From assembly GCA_947503625.1 (NCBI GenBank), contig CANNEK010000002.1, positions 434,001 through 498,000 of the forward strand: DNA of 64,000 nucleotides, written 5' to 3'. The translations under genes and the position numbers were made by a program. Source of the stretch: an uncultured Kordiimonas sp. Lineage in GTDB: Bacteria > Pseudomonadota > Alphaproteobacteria > Sphingomonadales > Kordiimonadaceae. This document shows positions 1-9,077 of this stretch, piece after piece. Position 1 is the first letter of the stretch; every line of letters starts with the position of its first letter. Under the pieces are notes generated by a model. That model worked only from the letters and a program-made list of their open reading frames with translations, was not told the DNA's origin and did no database searches.

Positions 1-763
1 GAGAACCCAAAACTGCCAGCGTTACGCTGTTTTCCTTCAGCTGGCGTTCTCTGATGATAAAGCTTTCGCGCTCTGTGAGGTCGCCCATTGCGTCTTCCAG
101 AAGAACGGACTTTTTGGAGCGGTCGTGAGTAGCCATATAGACCTGATCCGGCTGCGGCGTCTCGGCAACAAGCAGATCCTGCCATTCTTGCGCAGACTCG
201 TCAGCTACCGGCGCATTGAGAGAGCGATCAACGCCTGACAGCCGTCCCTCCATTGCCTCTACATCACGCAACCGAACGCCCATCTCGTCAGCAATTTGGT
301 TGCGCGCCTGAAACGATAATGGTCGGTCTGCATCAACGCCCATTTTGGCTTTCAACCGCTTCAGGTTAAAAAACAGGGCTTTATGGGCAGATGTCGTGCC
401 AGTACGTACGATCGACCAGTTCCTGAGAACATAATCCTGCACAGCGGCGCGAACCCACCATGACGCATAGGTGGAAAACCTTACCTCGCGAGACGACTCG
501 AATCTGTAAGCGGCTTCCATTAGGCCAACTGTGCCTTCCTGAATCAGATCGGAAACCGGTAGTCCATAGTGACGGTAACGGCTTGCCGCAGCGACAGCGA
601 GACGAAGGTGCGCTTCGGTCAACTTCTTGAGAGCATGTTCATCGCGCTCGGTTTGCCAGGCAATCGCCAGCTCCGTTTCTTCGTCTCGTTCCAGCATCGG
701 TGCTTTCATCGCATGCCGAATAACGCGTCTATCATCGCCAGTTGCCCAGTTTCCTATCGCCAC
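1..763 (-). CDS. rpoH: RNA polymerase sigma factor RpoH-type (sigma-32 family), 3' end cut by window edge
   Basis: About 254 N-terminal residues of a sigma-70 family factor are visible; the C-terminal region 4.2 helix-turn-helix lies off the left edge. Region 2 is clear (YGLPVSDLIQEG, then FSTYASWWVRAAVQDYVLRN). Right after region 2.4 comes ALFFNLKRLKAK, which matches the RpoH box (QxxLFFNLR) typical of heat-shock sigma factors. A GTG start at 763 is chosen because GGAGAG sits just upstream; the frame stays open a little further without a better start. The sequence looks closer to the second alphaproteobacterial type (RpoHII, linked to oxidative stress) than to RpoHI, but that is judged from memory of the families. 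It lies downstream of carD, separated by a terminator, so it probably has its own promoter. Confidence 0.9.
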   Translation of the reverse strand, partial: MAIGNWATGDDRRVIRHAMKAPMLERDEETELAIAWQTERDEHALKKLTEAHLRLAVAAASRYRHYGLPVSDLIQEGTVGLMEAAYRFESSREVRFSTYASWWVRAAVQDYVLRNWSIVRTGTTSAHKALFFNLKRLKAKMGVDADRPLSFQARNQIADEMGVRLRDVEAMEGRLSGVDRSLNAPVADESAQEWQDLLVAETPQPDQVYMATHDRSKKSVLLEDAMGDLTERESFIIRERQLKENSVTLAVLGS

Positions 764-874
764 ATCTCTCTCCGTCAATAGAATTAATGCACCTGATTAA
801 TTGCGAGCATTATCACTATTTTAACCAAGATTGGTAGCATTTTTTTTACAGACGGGTTTCGCAGGCACCGGAAC

Positions 875-904
875 AAAAAAACCCGCCATGAAGGCGGGTT
901 TTAA
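875..904 (-). terminator. rho-independent terminator of carD
   Basis: A perfect hairpin with arms AAAACCCGCC and GGCGGGTTTT and a short loop is followed on the minus strand by a run of T. It lies 20 bases past the carD stop and separates carD from rpoH. Confidence 0.85.
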
Positions 905-924
905 GAGGCTGATATAAAACCTGT

Positions 925-1425
925 TTACGCTGCGAGTTCTTTCTCTAGCTTTACCATGGCGGCAGCTTCATCAATCTCTTCAACAGCGGCAAGCTCACGG
1001 GCCAGACGACCAAGCGCCGATTCGTAAATCTGGCGCTCGCTATAGGATTGCTCAGGCTGGTCTTCGCCACGATGAAGGTCACGCACCACTTCTGCAATTG
1101 ACACCAGATCACCGGAGTTGATCTTCGCTTCATACTCCTGCGCACGGCGGCTCCACATGGTACGTTTGATGCGCGCCTTACCCTTCAACGTCGTAAAGGC
1201 TTCCTGCAACGTTGCATCTGAAGATAAACGGCGCATGCCACTGACTTCGGCTTTGTTCGTCGGCACGCGCAGCGTCATGCGTTCTTTTTCAAAACGAATT
1301 ACATAAAGCTCAAGCGCCAGGCCGGCAATTTCCTGAGTTTCCAATTCAACTACACGACCCACGCCATGTTTTGGATAAACGATATAATCACCAACTGAAT
1401 ATGGATGGTTTTTCGATTTAGCCAT
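925..1425 (-). CDS. carD: CarD family transcription regulator
   Basis: A 166-residue protein. The first 65 residues form the CarD/CdnL/TRCF RNA-polymerase-interacting domain (YSVGDYIVYPKHGVGRVVEL), which binds the beta subunit lobe. The rest is the helical part that helps stabilise open promoter complexes (TMWSRRAQEYEAKINSGDL). The frame is open for 38 codons further upstream, but family length and the usual N-terminus support the ATG at 1425 (MAKSKNHPYSVGDY). It is an essential or important regulator of rRNA and housekeeping promoters in Alphaproteobacteria. It sits between fdxA and rpoH as in many members of the class, and a strong terminator follows it. Confidence 0.93.
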   Translation of the reverse strand: MAKSKNHPYSVGDYIVYPKHGVGRVVELETQEIAGLALELYVIRFEKERMTLRVPTNKAEVSGMRRLSSDATLQEAFTTLKGKARIKRTMWSRRAQEYEAKINSGDLVSIAEVVRDLHRGEDQPEQSYSERQIYESALGRLARELAAVEEIDEAAAMVKLEKELAA

Positions 1426-1863
1426 TTCTATTTTTATCCTTCTAAAGTCCGGGTTGGCTGCAAAGCCATCATTCCACAATCTGGACGAACACAAGTCTAT
1501 CGGCTCTCCGCTGAATAATAGCGGTCCCCCAAGCTTCAATTGTTCGTGTTAACTCTGCCTTTTGATCTCAACATCATCTTCGAGGGCAAATATGCCAATC
1601 GAATCGGCGTTCCCGGATATTACAACTCCATACTGGCTGCGCCTGTTCTCCACTGTGGAATAAACCACAGCGTTCCAAACCAGCATCCCAATTTCCCTAC
1701 AAACCTCAATGAACTAGCCAAAGTCCATTCGGCTCGTTATGTGGCTATACCCACAATGAAGACGATTAGAATGCTCATTTCGCGCAACAATTTTTATATT
1801 GTAACATAAAATACATGAAAAATGTACCCCCAAGGCTGACTTGAGGCCAAAAAGGACACAAAA
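1426..1863. other. intergenic region upstream of carD, no firm gene
   Basis: About 440 bases between the carD start and the candidate small gene at 1864. Open frames here do not resemble known proteins and lack good start sites. It should hold the carD promoter on the minus strand, but I could not pick out convincing -35/-10 boxes. An AT-rich inverted repeat (arms ACAAT and ATTGT, about 1787-1802) lies at its right end. Confidence 0.4.
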
Positions 1864-1950
1864 ATGCAGAAAAATACCGAGAAAATCATGCACACCAGAC
1901 GGCGACGCCCGGACCACCAAGATGCCCCTGGAGGTTACCTTAAACCTTAA
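1864..1950 (+). CDS. candidate 28-residue basic small protein, unknown
   Basis: An ATG preceded at a 7-base distance by AGGA opens a 28-codon frame ending in TAA at 1950. That stop overlaps the fdxA stop on the other strand. The product begins [10 protein letters not shown], has an arginine run (RRRRP), and ends GGYLKP. No family is recognised. Support is only the ribosome-binding site and the neat convergent stop with fdxA; a chance frame is quite possible. Confidence 0.25.
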   Translation: MQKNTEKIMHTRRRRPDHQDAPGGYLKP

Positions 1951-2282
1951 TTGCCCGCACCCGGGTTCGGCGAGAAGTGTTCCATCTTGCCTTCTTTATC
2001 TTTCCAGTCATCAGCGTCCGCAGGCTGCTCACCCTTGACTGTAATATTCGGCCATTCCTCGGAATATTTGGTATTTATTTCCAGCATCGCTTCCAGGCCG
2101 TCTTCGGTGTCAGGTAAAATAGCTTCCGCCGGGCACTCGGGCTCACAAACACCGCAATCAATGCATTCACTGGGGTTGATCACCAACATATTCTCACCCT
2201 CATAGAAGCAGTCGACCGGACAAACCTCGACACAGTCCATATATTTACATTTGATGCATGCTTCCGTGACGATGTAAGTCAT
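1947..2282 (-). CDS. fdxA: 7Fe ferredoxin (FdxA)
   Basis: An 111-residue soluble electron carrier with one [3Fe-4S] and one [4Fe-4S] cluster. The cysteine motifs are near the N-terminus ([17 protein letters not shown], residues 9-25) and at about 40-50 ([12 protein letters not shown]). The first motif has the spacing expected for the 3Fe site. The start at 2282 follows AAGGAG; the frame continues upstream as non-coding sequence. The C-terminal tail without cysteines ([13 protein letters not shown]) is standard for this family. The gene lies between carD and the S4/helicase pair as in many Alphaproteobacteria, although here an isocitrate lyase-like gene has come between it and the S4 gene. Confidence 0.96.
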   Translation of the reverse strand: MTYIVTEACIKCKYMDCVEVCPVDCFYEGENMLVINPSECIDCGVCEPECPAEAILPDTEDGLEAMLEINTKYSEEWPNITVKGEQPADADDWKDKEGKMEHFSPNPGAGN

Positions 2283-2352
2283 GGGGATCTCCTTTGGTTC
2301 CTGTGTCGCCTTAAACAACGATGCTGCTGCAAGGCTTGGCCCTTGGTTAGGA

Positions 2353-2381
2353 TTTATGCCGAAAAGAAAAGCGATCGGCAA
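2353..2381 (-). promoter_or_regulatory. candidate promoter of fdxA
   Basis: On the minus strand TTGCCG and CATAAA are separated by exactly 17 bases, about 70 bases upstream of the fdxA start. Matches to the sigma-70 consensus are moderate. Confidence 0.35.
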
Positions 2382-2544
2382 TGTCTTTTCGAACGATAGT
2401 TTCTTAATAGGCCATTTTTTTATCTTGTCTGAACGGTTTCGAGTACCAAGCGCAGGGCACAACACTGTTGTTGAGGTCCGATATTGGCGAGCATGCCTGA
2501 GAGCAATCGTTACAATCCACCCAAATTCAATGAGGAGAACAGCG

Positions 2545-3303
2545 ATGAACCAGTCTGAAAAAGCCAATTTGTTCAAAAACCTCCACCAACCGGGCAACCC
2601 TCTGGTGCTTTACAATATTTGGGACGCAGGCAGTGCGAGAACGGTCGCCGCCGCAGGGGCAAAGGCAATTGCCAGCGGCAGTTGGGCCGTCGCTGCTGTT
2701 CAAGGGTATGGTGACGGCGAGAGCATCCCATTCGATTTCGTGCTGAAGTTGGCATCGCGCATCGTTCAGGCAACTGATCTGCCATGCACAATAGACATCG
2801 AAAGTGGCTACGCGGAAGACCCCGACGGCGTTGCGGAAAACATCGGTCGGCTATTCGACAGCGGGCTGGTCGGGATCAATTTTGAAGATCAGGTTATCGG
2901 CGGCGACGGATTATATGACATTATAGATCAGTGTGCACGCATCAGTGCAATAAAGCGGAAATCTGAAGTAAACAGCCATCCGCTCTTCATCAATGCCCGA
3001 TGTGACGTGTTTATCAAAGGTCGCAACCACAAAGAACTGCTTTCGGCAGCCAAAGAACGTGCCGCAGCATACGCAGATGCAGGTGCCGATTGCTTTTTTG
3101 CACCACTTTTGACAGATTCTGACCTGATCGCCGATCTGTGCGCGGCAAGCCCGATACCCGTCAATATCCTGAAAGTAAAAACCGCTCCATCGCTGGAGAA
3201 ACTAGCGACACTTGGTGTCGCGCGCGTTAGCTATGGCCACAATCCATACGTCGAATTAATGGAAACACTGACAGAGAAAGCCTCTGCGATCTACGCCTGT
3301 TGA
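2545..3303 (+). CDS. isocitrate lyase/PEP mutase superfamily protein
   Basis: A 252-residue single-domain TIM barrel of the isocitrate lyase/phosphoenolpyruvate mutase superfamily. It shows the N-terminal [16 protein letters not shown] segment, the metal-binding [10 protein letters not shown] (about 81-90), NFEDQ, and INARCDVF. The KKCGH loop of true isocitrate lyase is absent; the matching place reads EDQVIGGDG. It is therefore more likely a C-C or P-C bond lyase of this superfamily with an unassigned substrate. The ATG at 2545 follows GAGGAG. It runs divergently from fdxA and convergently to the S4 gene, inside an otherwise conserved minus-strand block, which suggests a later insertion. Confidence 0.85.
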   Translation: MNQSEKANLFKNLHQPGNPLVLYNIWDAGSARTVAAAGAKAIASGSWAVAAVQGYGDGESIPFDFVLKLASRIVQATDLPCTIDIESGYAEDPDGVAENIGRLFDSGLVGINFEDQVIGGDGLYDIIDQCARISAIKRKSEVNSHPLFINARCDVFIKGRNHKELLSAAKERAAAYADAGADCFFAPLLTDSDLIADLCAASPIPVNILKVKTAPSLEKLATLGVARVSYGHNPYVELMETLTEKASAIYAC

Positions 3304-3336
3304 GGCAAGATAGCCATCAAAGGTTTCAGCCCGCCG

Positions 3337-3741
3337 CTAGTTTCTATCCATCAGTTTATCAAGCGCCCGGCGCTCGGTTTTGGTAGGCCTGCCCATGCCC
3401 TTTTCCCGCGATGGGTTAAGGGCATCAGCAGACTTTTGGTCGCCCGGGGTTTCTTTCTCGGGCGTCAGGTCTTTGTACAGAAGGGCAGCCTCGGTGGCCG
3501 GGCCGCGGCGCACCCCCAAAGCCAAAATCTCGACGACTTTAACATCCCCTGCCTTTGGGAAGGTAAGGATGTCACCGATCGTGACCATAACACTTGCTTT
3601 GCCGCAATGATTGCCGTTCAAACGAACTTTCTTCGCGCGGCAATGAGAAGCCGCTAGAGAGCGGGATTTAAAGAACCGCGCATGCCACAGCCACTTGTCA
3701 ATCCGAAGCCGGTCTGCCTCATTCAGTAGAGATGTGTCCAT
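3337..3741 (-). CDS. S4-domain RNA-binding protein (HslR/Hsp15-like)
   Basis: A 134-residue protein with an N-terminal S4 fold (LRIDKWLWHARFFKSRSLA, then VRLNGNHCGKAS, residues about 10-55) as in Hsp15, which rescues blocked 50S subunits carrying nascent chains. The C-terminal tail is charged and ends in the motif GMGRPTKTERRALDKL, usual for this group. The gene starts 3 bases after the stop of the upstream helicase, so the two are co-transcribed and perhaps translationally coupled. Confidence 0.9.
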   Translation of the reverse strand: MDTSLLNEADRLRIDKWLWHARFFKSRSLAASHCRAKKVRLNGNHCGKASVMVTIGDILTFPKAGDVKVVEILALGVRRGPATEAALLYKDLTPEKETPGDQKSADALNPSREKGMGRPTKTERRALDKLMDRN

Positions 3742-3744
3742 CCG

Positions 3745-6660
3745 CTATTTCTTCTTGGCGAGCGCGTCCTTCAAACCTGCGAGCGCCGCAAAAGGAGAGT
3801 CCGGATCAACTTTGCCTGAATTGTTTTTTGCACGGCTTGAATGAACTCGGGGACCAGATGGCTTGCGAGCACCAGCAGGCCGCCCTCCTTTGCCTTTCGG
3901 GCGAGAGGTGCGGTCGCCTGCACCCTTGCCGGACGAGCGCTGTGATTGCCCATCCTTGGCTTGAGGACGGGCAGGTCGCTTGGGTGCCCACATGAAGAAA
4001 TAGCGTTCCACGAGGGCGTCTTCTTCGATAGCAACTTCAGTTACGCCATCCGTTTCGGTGTCCATGCTGGCCGTTTCTTCAGTTGCTTCCCGAACCTCTG
4101 TTTCATCAGTTTTCGCAGGAGCCGGCGCTGCAACAGCTTCAGGCTTTTGCTCCGTTTTTTCCACTTCTGCTGTGGCTTCAGCCGCGTCAGGTTGCTGTTC
4201 ACCTTCTATAGTTTCAGCTGCTCTCCCGGGCGCTTCAACCTTACGGATTTCGTGCTTGTAACCGACGCCGCGCATCACCTCGGCAAAGTCTTCACCCGAC
4301 AGTCCGACAAGGCCCATGATTTCAGGCGTAACCTCAAACCAGCTCCGGTCTTGCCCTAATGGGCGGACCGCATCCGCCAAACGTTCCAGCATATCAACCC
4401 GCACCGCTTTCTTGCCAACAACATGAAAGCCGCAAAGCTCATAAAACTCACGCGGTGCTGTCTGTTCGGTATCAACCCAAACCATGCCGGGTGTCGGCAA
4501 CGATGGAAGTGCCGTTTGACGACCGGCCATCGCCCACATCAGCAAACGAAGTTCGATAGCATGGGGTTTAAGGACAAGCGGCATGTACAGGCTGGTCGCG
4601 CCAATCCGGATTCCAAAGCGGCGCAAACCCTTACGGGCATCCTGATCGATCTGGCGCAAGTCGCCGTCAACCAGTTTACGCGGAAGCACGCCATAGTTTT
4701 CCATCAAACGAAAAGCTACACCACGAACCATGCCGGATAGCGGCTCGGTCCCTTCTGGTGGTTCGGTTTCGCCGTTCAGCTCCTGCGCCAGTTTCACCAG
4801 CGGATCGAGCTTCTCCGAAATACGCTCATCAAGCCAGTCCTGCGCCCGGTTGCGAACCAGCTCTTTCATCTCGTCATTCAGAAGTGTGGTGGACAAAAGC
4901 TTGACCCGAGGTGCCATAAAGGCACCGGCATCTTCCAAAGTGGCAATCGGTGCGTCTTCCCAAAGAAGCTTCGGGAATGCCAGGCCATCAGTGAAATCGA
5001 GCGTCACTGTTTTATAGCCCACATTGGCAAACAGTTTCGCCTTGCGCGTCAGTTCGGCCTGCAGCGCCTTTTCGGCAGCAGCTTTGAGCGTTTTCTGGTC
5101 ATCGCGCGCTGCGCCAGGTTCCACACGGAACGAGAAGCCATGCAGTTCGCCAATCTCATGTCCTTCGACAGAGACCTTGTTCGTATCACTTTCGATGCTC
5201 ACGCTGAGTTCACCCCTTTGCCTGAGCGAGCGCATGAGGACGGCTGTTCGCCTGTCCACAAATCGCTGTGTTAACTTTTCATGCAATGCGTCTGACAGTC
5301 TGTCTTCAACACTGCGGGTCACATGTGCCCAATGGGCGGCGTCTGTCAGCCAGTCTTTCCGGTGGGAAACATAAGTCCAGATACGGATGCTGGCGATTCG
5401 ACCGGCCAAGGTATCTATGTCGCCGTGCGTGTTGTCAAGCCGCTTAACCTGTCGGGCTATCCAATCATTGGGGATCACGCCCGCCGATGACATAAGGCCT
5501 GTATAAATGCGCCTGAGAACACCAAAATGATCCTCCGGGGAAAGCTTCCTGAAATCCGGAATTTGGCAGACATTCCAAAGCCTTTCGACGGATGCCTTGT
5601 CGCCTGCAAGGTCGGCAAGGTCCGTATCAGAAGATAGTGCCTTTAATGCAGCAGTATCCAGCGCATCTCGCACCCGATGCAGGCCTTCAGTCGTTGCGCG
5701 CGTCTCTAGGGAACGCAAAAGGCGTGAAATTGTTGAAAAGTCCAGCCGGTGATTCCGCCAGTAAATTCGTTTTATCGGTTCAAACTGATGTTCCTCGATT
5801 TGCGCGACCATTAAGGGGTCCATCGCCTCGGCTTCACCGCCACCCAGCGTCGAGAACGTGCCATCACGCTTGTAGCGGCCCGCTCGCCCTGCAATCTGCG
5901 CAGCTTCAGATGGCATCAAATCACGGAAGCGCCTGCCATCAAATTTACCAAGCCCGGCAAAGGAAATGTGATCAATATCCATATTCAGGCCCATGCCGAT
6001 TGCGTCGGTTGCAACCAGATGCTCCACTTCTCCGGACTGGTACATTTCCACCTGCGCGTTTCGCGTGCGGGGTGACAGGGCACCCATAACGATAGCAGCG
6101 CCACCCTTCTTGCGCCGCACCAGCTCTGCCATCGCATAGACATCGTTTGCAGAAAAACCGACCACTGCGCTTCGCCGTGGCATCCGGGACAACTTTGCAG
6201 GCTTGATGTGGCTGAGTGTTGAAAAACGCTCGCGGCGCACAATTTCCGCGTCCGGAACAAGGCGCCGGATCAGAGGGCCCATGGTATCTGCACCCAGCAT
6301 AAGTGTTTCGAACCGACCTCGGGTATGCAACAAATGTTCGGTGAAAATATGCCCGCGCTGCGGATCAGCAGCCATTTGCACTTCGTCAATCGCAACAAAA
6401 TCTGTGCTCATAAGGCGCGGCATTGCTTCGGCCGTACACAGAAAATAGCGCGCCTGTTCCGGCACCACGCGCTCTTCTCCGGTCAGCAGGGCGACCTGGT
6501 TTTTGCCTTTGACGGCCACAACCTTGTCATACACCTCCCGTGCCAGCAGCCTGAGCGGAAAACCCATAACGCCGGAAGCGTAGCCAAGCATTCGGTCAAC
6601 CGCATAGTGGGTTTTACCGGTGTTGGTGGGTCCGAGAACCGCTTTAATGATACCTGTCAT
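3745..6660 (-). CDS. Suv3-like superfamily 2 RNA helicase
   Basis: A 971-residue ATP-dependent helicase. Walker A is at residues 9-17 (GPTNTGKTH), motif II is DEVQ in AIDEVQMAADPQ, and motifs V and VI are ATDAIGMGLNMDID and QIAGRAGRYKRDG. This is the Suv3 type, which in mitochondria works with RNA degradation; the bacterial role is not settled. After about residue 820 the protein becomes low in complexity: first an acidic Glu/Ala/Thr stretch, then a Lys/Arg/Gly/Pro stretch. It ends with DSPFAALAGLKDALAKKK, a tail I recall from alphaproteobacterial homologues. It is first in a two-gene operon with the S4 protein. Both are RNA-linked, which fits a shared function in ribosome or RNA repair. Confidence 0.9.
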   Translation of the reverse strand: MTGIIKAVLGPTNTGKTHYAVDRMLGYASGVMGFPLRLLAREVYDKVVAVKGKNQVALLTGEERVVPEQARYFLCTAEAMPRLMSTDFVAIDEVQMAADPQRGHIFTEHLLHTRGRFETLMLGADTMGPLIRRLVPDAEIVRRERFSTLSHIKPAKLSRMPRRSAVVGFSANDVYAMAELVRRKKGGAAIVMGALSPRTRNAQVEMYQSGEVEHLVATDAIGMGLNMDIDHISFAGLGKFDGRRFRDLMPSEAAQIAGRAGRYKRDGTFSTLGGGEAEAMDPLMVAQIEEHQFEPIKRIYWRNHRLDFSTISRLLRSLETRATTEGLHRVRDALDTAALKALSSDTDLADLAGDKASVERLWNVCQIPDFRKLSPEDHFGVLRRIYTGLMSSAGVIPNDWIARQVKRLDNTHGDIDTLAGRIASIRIWTYVSHRKDWLTDAAHWAHVTRSVEDRLSDALHEKLTQRFVDRRTAVLMRSLRQRGELSVSIESDTNKVSVEGHEIGELHGFSFRVEPGAARDDQKTLKAAAEKALQAELTRKAKLFANVGYKTVTLDFTDGLAFPKLLWEDAPIATLEDAGAFMAPRVKLLSTTLLNDEMKELVRNRAQDWLDERISEKLDPLVKLAQELNGETEPPEGTEPLSGMVRGVAFRLMENYGVLPRKLVDGDLRQIDQDARKGLRRFGIRIGATSLYMPLVLKPHAIELRLLMWAMAGRQTALPSLPTPGMVWVDTEQTAPREFYELCGFHVVGKKAVRVDMLERLADAVRPLGQDRSWFEVTPEIMGLVGLSGEDFAEVMRGVGYKHEIRKVEAPGRAAETIEGEQQPDAAEATAEVEKTEQKPEAVAAPAPAKTDETEVREATEETASMDTETDGVTEVAIEEDALVERYFFMWAPKRPARPQAKDGQSQRSSGKGAGDRTSRPKGKGGRPAGARKPSGPRVHSSRAKNNSGKVDPDSPFAALAGLKDALAKKK

Positions 6661-6819
6661 ATTATACTCGATGACGGATGAGGGACGGTGCCAAAACTAA
6701 AGGCTTTAAATAATGTGCCCGTCCTCGTTTCACAAACGCTTTATTCAGCCCTGTTGATATTGCGCGGCGCAAACGCGGTGACTAGAGTTTTACGTGTCGT
6801 CATGGGTGGGAGATATAAC

Positions 6820-8544
6820 GTGGCAAAAAAATACGATCGCAGACAATTTTTAAGAACCTCCGGTGCCGTTGGCGGTGCAGCCATCACTGCCGGTGCAATA
6901 GCACAGGACAGCAACCTGCCAATCGGTACACCTTCAGATCTGGCCATCGCGGAAAAACTGGTTGGTGCCAACTATACAGACGCCGAGCGGGCAATGATTT
7001 ATGAAGGCCTTGAGGGCATGGTGGAGCGCACGCGTCTGCGACGCGCAGAGGCTTCGATTCAAAATACGGATGCACCGGCCCTTACATTTGACCCCAGGCT
7101 ACCGGGGCAGACATACCAAACTCAGGAAAACAGGGTCCGGCTAAACAACGAGACGGTGCGCAATTTGCCGTCGGATGAAGATATCGCCTTCGCCTCGATT
7201 GCCGAACAGGGTCAATGGCTTCGGGCGGGTGCACTAACGGCGAACCGTTTGCTGGAGATTTACCTGGACCGTATTCGCGCGCATGCGCCGACGCTTGAAT
7301 GTTTTGTGACCTTGATGGAAGAAAGTGCGCGCGCCGAGGCCTTCAGGGCGGATGCAGACCTTCGCTCAGGCAGGGATAGAGGACCACTGCACGGCATACC
7401 CTACGCAATGAAGGACCTTGCAGACACTGCTGGCGTGCGAACCACATGGGGGGCTGCTCCCTATCAGGGGCGTGTGCCAGCGGAAGACGCGGTTATCGTC
7501 AGGCGACTACGGGACGCTGGTGCGATCCTTGTCGGAAAAACGACACTGGGCGCTCTGGCGTACGGCGATAAATGGTTTGGCGGCATCACCAGAAATCCAT
7601 GGAATACCGAAGAAGGGTCATCCGGGTCCAGCGCCGGGTCGGCTTCTGCAACGGCGGCGGGGCTGGTCAGCTTCACGATAGGTACAGAAACCCTGGGCTC
7701 TATTGTTTCACCTTCCATGCGGTGCGGCACAACCGGGTTGAGGCCCACGTTCGGCAGGATTCCGAGAACGGGTGCGATGGCACTTTGCTGGTCGCTCGAC
7801 AAGTTCGGGCCTCTTTGCCGCTATGTAGAAGATACAGCTCTCGTACTGGCGGCAGTAAATGGTGCCGACCATGGAGACCCGGGCTCTCTTGACTGGGGTT
7901 TTGAATATGACGCAGCATCCGCCGCGGCCGGGGATATCAAAATTGGATATAATCCGGCATGGTTTGAGGGAGACAGCGTGGCGGACAGCGACAAGGCCGT
8001 TCTGCAGCAGGTGCAGGACCTGGGGTTTGAACTTACGGAAATTGCCCTGCCCGATCTGCCATACAGTACGCTGATCACATTGTTGGAGGTAGAAGCTGCA
8101 GCCGCGTTTGAGGAACTGACCTTATCAAACAGGGACGATATGATGGGCTGGCAAGAAGCGCGCGCCTGGCCTAATACGTTCCGCGCTGCTCACTTTTATT
8201 CGGCAGTTGAAGCCATACAGCTTGATCGCTTTCGCCGCCAGGTCATGCAGGTAATGGCTGACCTGTACCAGAAAGTGGACGTTGTGCTCTGCCCAAGCTT
8301 TGCTGGGGGCATGCTGACAATCACCAATTACACTGGCCACCCCTGTCTTGTGATGCCAGTAGCCATGGAGATGCGCGAAACAGTGCCGCTAACCGGGGAA
8401 CCTGTGCCGGCGGAGCGAGGCATCAAATCTGTACCCCGCGGGTTTACGCTCTGGGGGAACATGTTCAGGGAAGATCAGTTACTGGCACTTGGTAGTCTTC
8501 TTGAGCGGCAATTCAACTTCAAAGCCAACCGACCCGGGCTTTAG
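6820..8544 (+). CDS. exported amidase (amidase signature family)
   Basis: A 574-residue protein with a twin-arginine signal near the N-terminus (YDRRQFLRTSG followed by an alanine/glycine-rich stretch and a likely cleavage after AIAQ). The amidase signature core has the catalytic Lys in YAMKDLADTAG and the Ser-cis-Ser region in GSSGSSAGSASATAAG with ETLGSIVSPS downstream. It hydrolyses an amide bond; the substrate is unknown. A GTG start at 6820 is preferred because GGTGGGAG precedes it and the Tat signal then begins correctly; an ATG at 6802 is the alternative. Homologues are often labelled GatA-like, but the Tat signal and the lack of gatB/gatC nearby argue against a role in tRNA amidation. 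Confidence 0.85.
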   Translation: MAKKYDRRQFLRTSGAVGGAAITAGAIAQDSNLPIGTPSDLAIAEKLVGANYTDAERAMIYEGLEGMVERTRLRRAEASIQNTDAPALTFDPRLPGQTYQTQENRVRLNNETVRNLPSDEDIAFASIAEQGQWLRAGALTANRLLEIYLDRIRAHAPTLECFVTLMEESARAEAFRADADLRSGRDRGPLHGIPYAMKDLADTAGVRTTWGAAPYQGRVPAEDAVIVRRLRDAGAILVGKTTLGALAYGDKWFGGITRNPWNTEEGSSGSSAGSASATAAGLVSFTIGTETLGSIVSPSMRCGTTGLRPTFGRIPRTGAMALCWSLDKFGPLCRYVEDTALVLAAVNGADHGDPGSLDWGFEYDAASAAAGDIKIGYNPAWFEGDSVADSDKAVLQQVQDLGFELTEIALPDLPYSTLITLLEVEAAAAFEELTLSNRDDMMGWQEARAWPNTFRAAHFYSAVEAIQLDRFRRQVMQVMADLYQKVDVVLCPSFAGGMLTITNYTGHPCLVMPVAMEMRETVPLTGEPVPAERGIKSVPRGFTLWGNMFREDQLLALGSLLERQFNFKANRPGL

Positions 8545-8559
8545 ACCGCTGAAATATAC

Positions 8560-8588
8560 TTGACCCGACGCGGCGAATCGCATAGAGA
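8560..8588 (+). promoter_or_regulatory. candidate promoter of rpmB
   Basis: TTGACC and TAGAGA are spaced by 17 bases, about 95 bases ahead of the L28 start. The leader that follows holds a small hairpin (CCGGG at 8641, CCCGG at 8655) just before the AAGGA ribosome-binding site. Confidence 0.4.
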
Positions 8589-8680
8589 CGCGCGGTGCTG
8601 GCGGTGTGAAGCCGCAGGTATTTGAACGATCAAAAGATTCCCGGGCCCAAATGACCCGGTAGAAAAACAAGGATAAGATC

Positions 8681-8968
8681 ATGGCTCGTGTATGCGAACT
8701 TACTGGAAAGCGCGTGATGTCAGGCAACAATGTCTCTCACGCAAACAATAAAACCCGCCGTCGTTTTCTGCCAAACCTGACAAACGCAACGCTGATGTCA
8801 GATACGCTTGGCCGCTCAGTTTCTTTGCGTATCTCTGCGCACGCCCTGCGCTCGGTTGAGCACAACGATGGCCTTGATAACTTTCTGCTGAAAGCGCGCG
8901 ATGGTGATCTGTCTGCTGCGGCTCTTAAGCTCAAGAAAGAGATCAAAAAGAAGCAAGCTTCAGCTTAG
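8681..8968 (+). CDS. rpmB: 50S ribosomal protein L28
   Basis: A 95-residue protein starting [20 protein letters not shown], the family N-terminus, with the [10 protein letters not shown] motif in the middle and a lysine-rich tail. The ATG at 8681 follows AAGGATAAGATC. It is a single-gene unit with its own promoter and terminator. There is no CXXC zinc pair, so this is the zinc-independent form. Confidence 0.97.
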   Translation: MARVCELTGKRVMSGNNVSHANNKTRRRFLPNLTNATLMSDTLGRSVSLRISAHALRSVEHNDGLDNFLLKARDGDLSAAALKLKKEIKKKQASA

Positions 8969-9016
8969 CCAACTGGTTGCGACCGCTCACGCGGGCTCGC
9001 AAGCTAACAGATTTTG

Positions 9017-9048
9017 ACGCTGCACCATAAACGGTGCGGCGTTTTTTA
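9017..9048 (+). terminator. rho-independent terminator of rpmB
   Basis: A GC-rich hairpin (arms CGCTGCACC and GGTGCGGCG, loop ATAAAC, one wobble) is followed by six T, 50 bases past the rpmB stop. It may also serve the convergent gene that ends at 9078. Confidence 0.85.
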
Positions 9049-9077
9049 TTGATTTGCGGTAGCATGCAGGCCAGACC

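Noticed and set aside
8629-8648. TTTGA-N4-TCAAA palindrome in the rpmB leader that looks FNR-like
   Set aside because: The arm spacing is two bases shorter than in an FNR site, and L28 is not an expected target.
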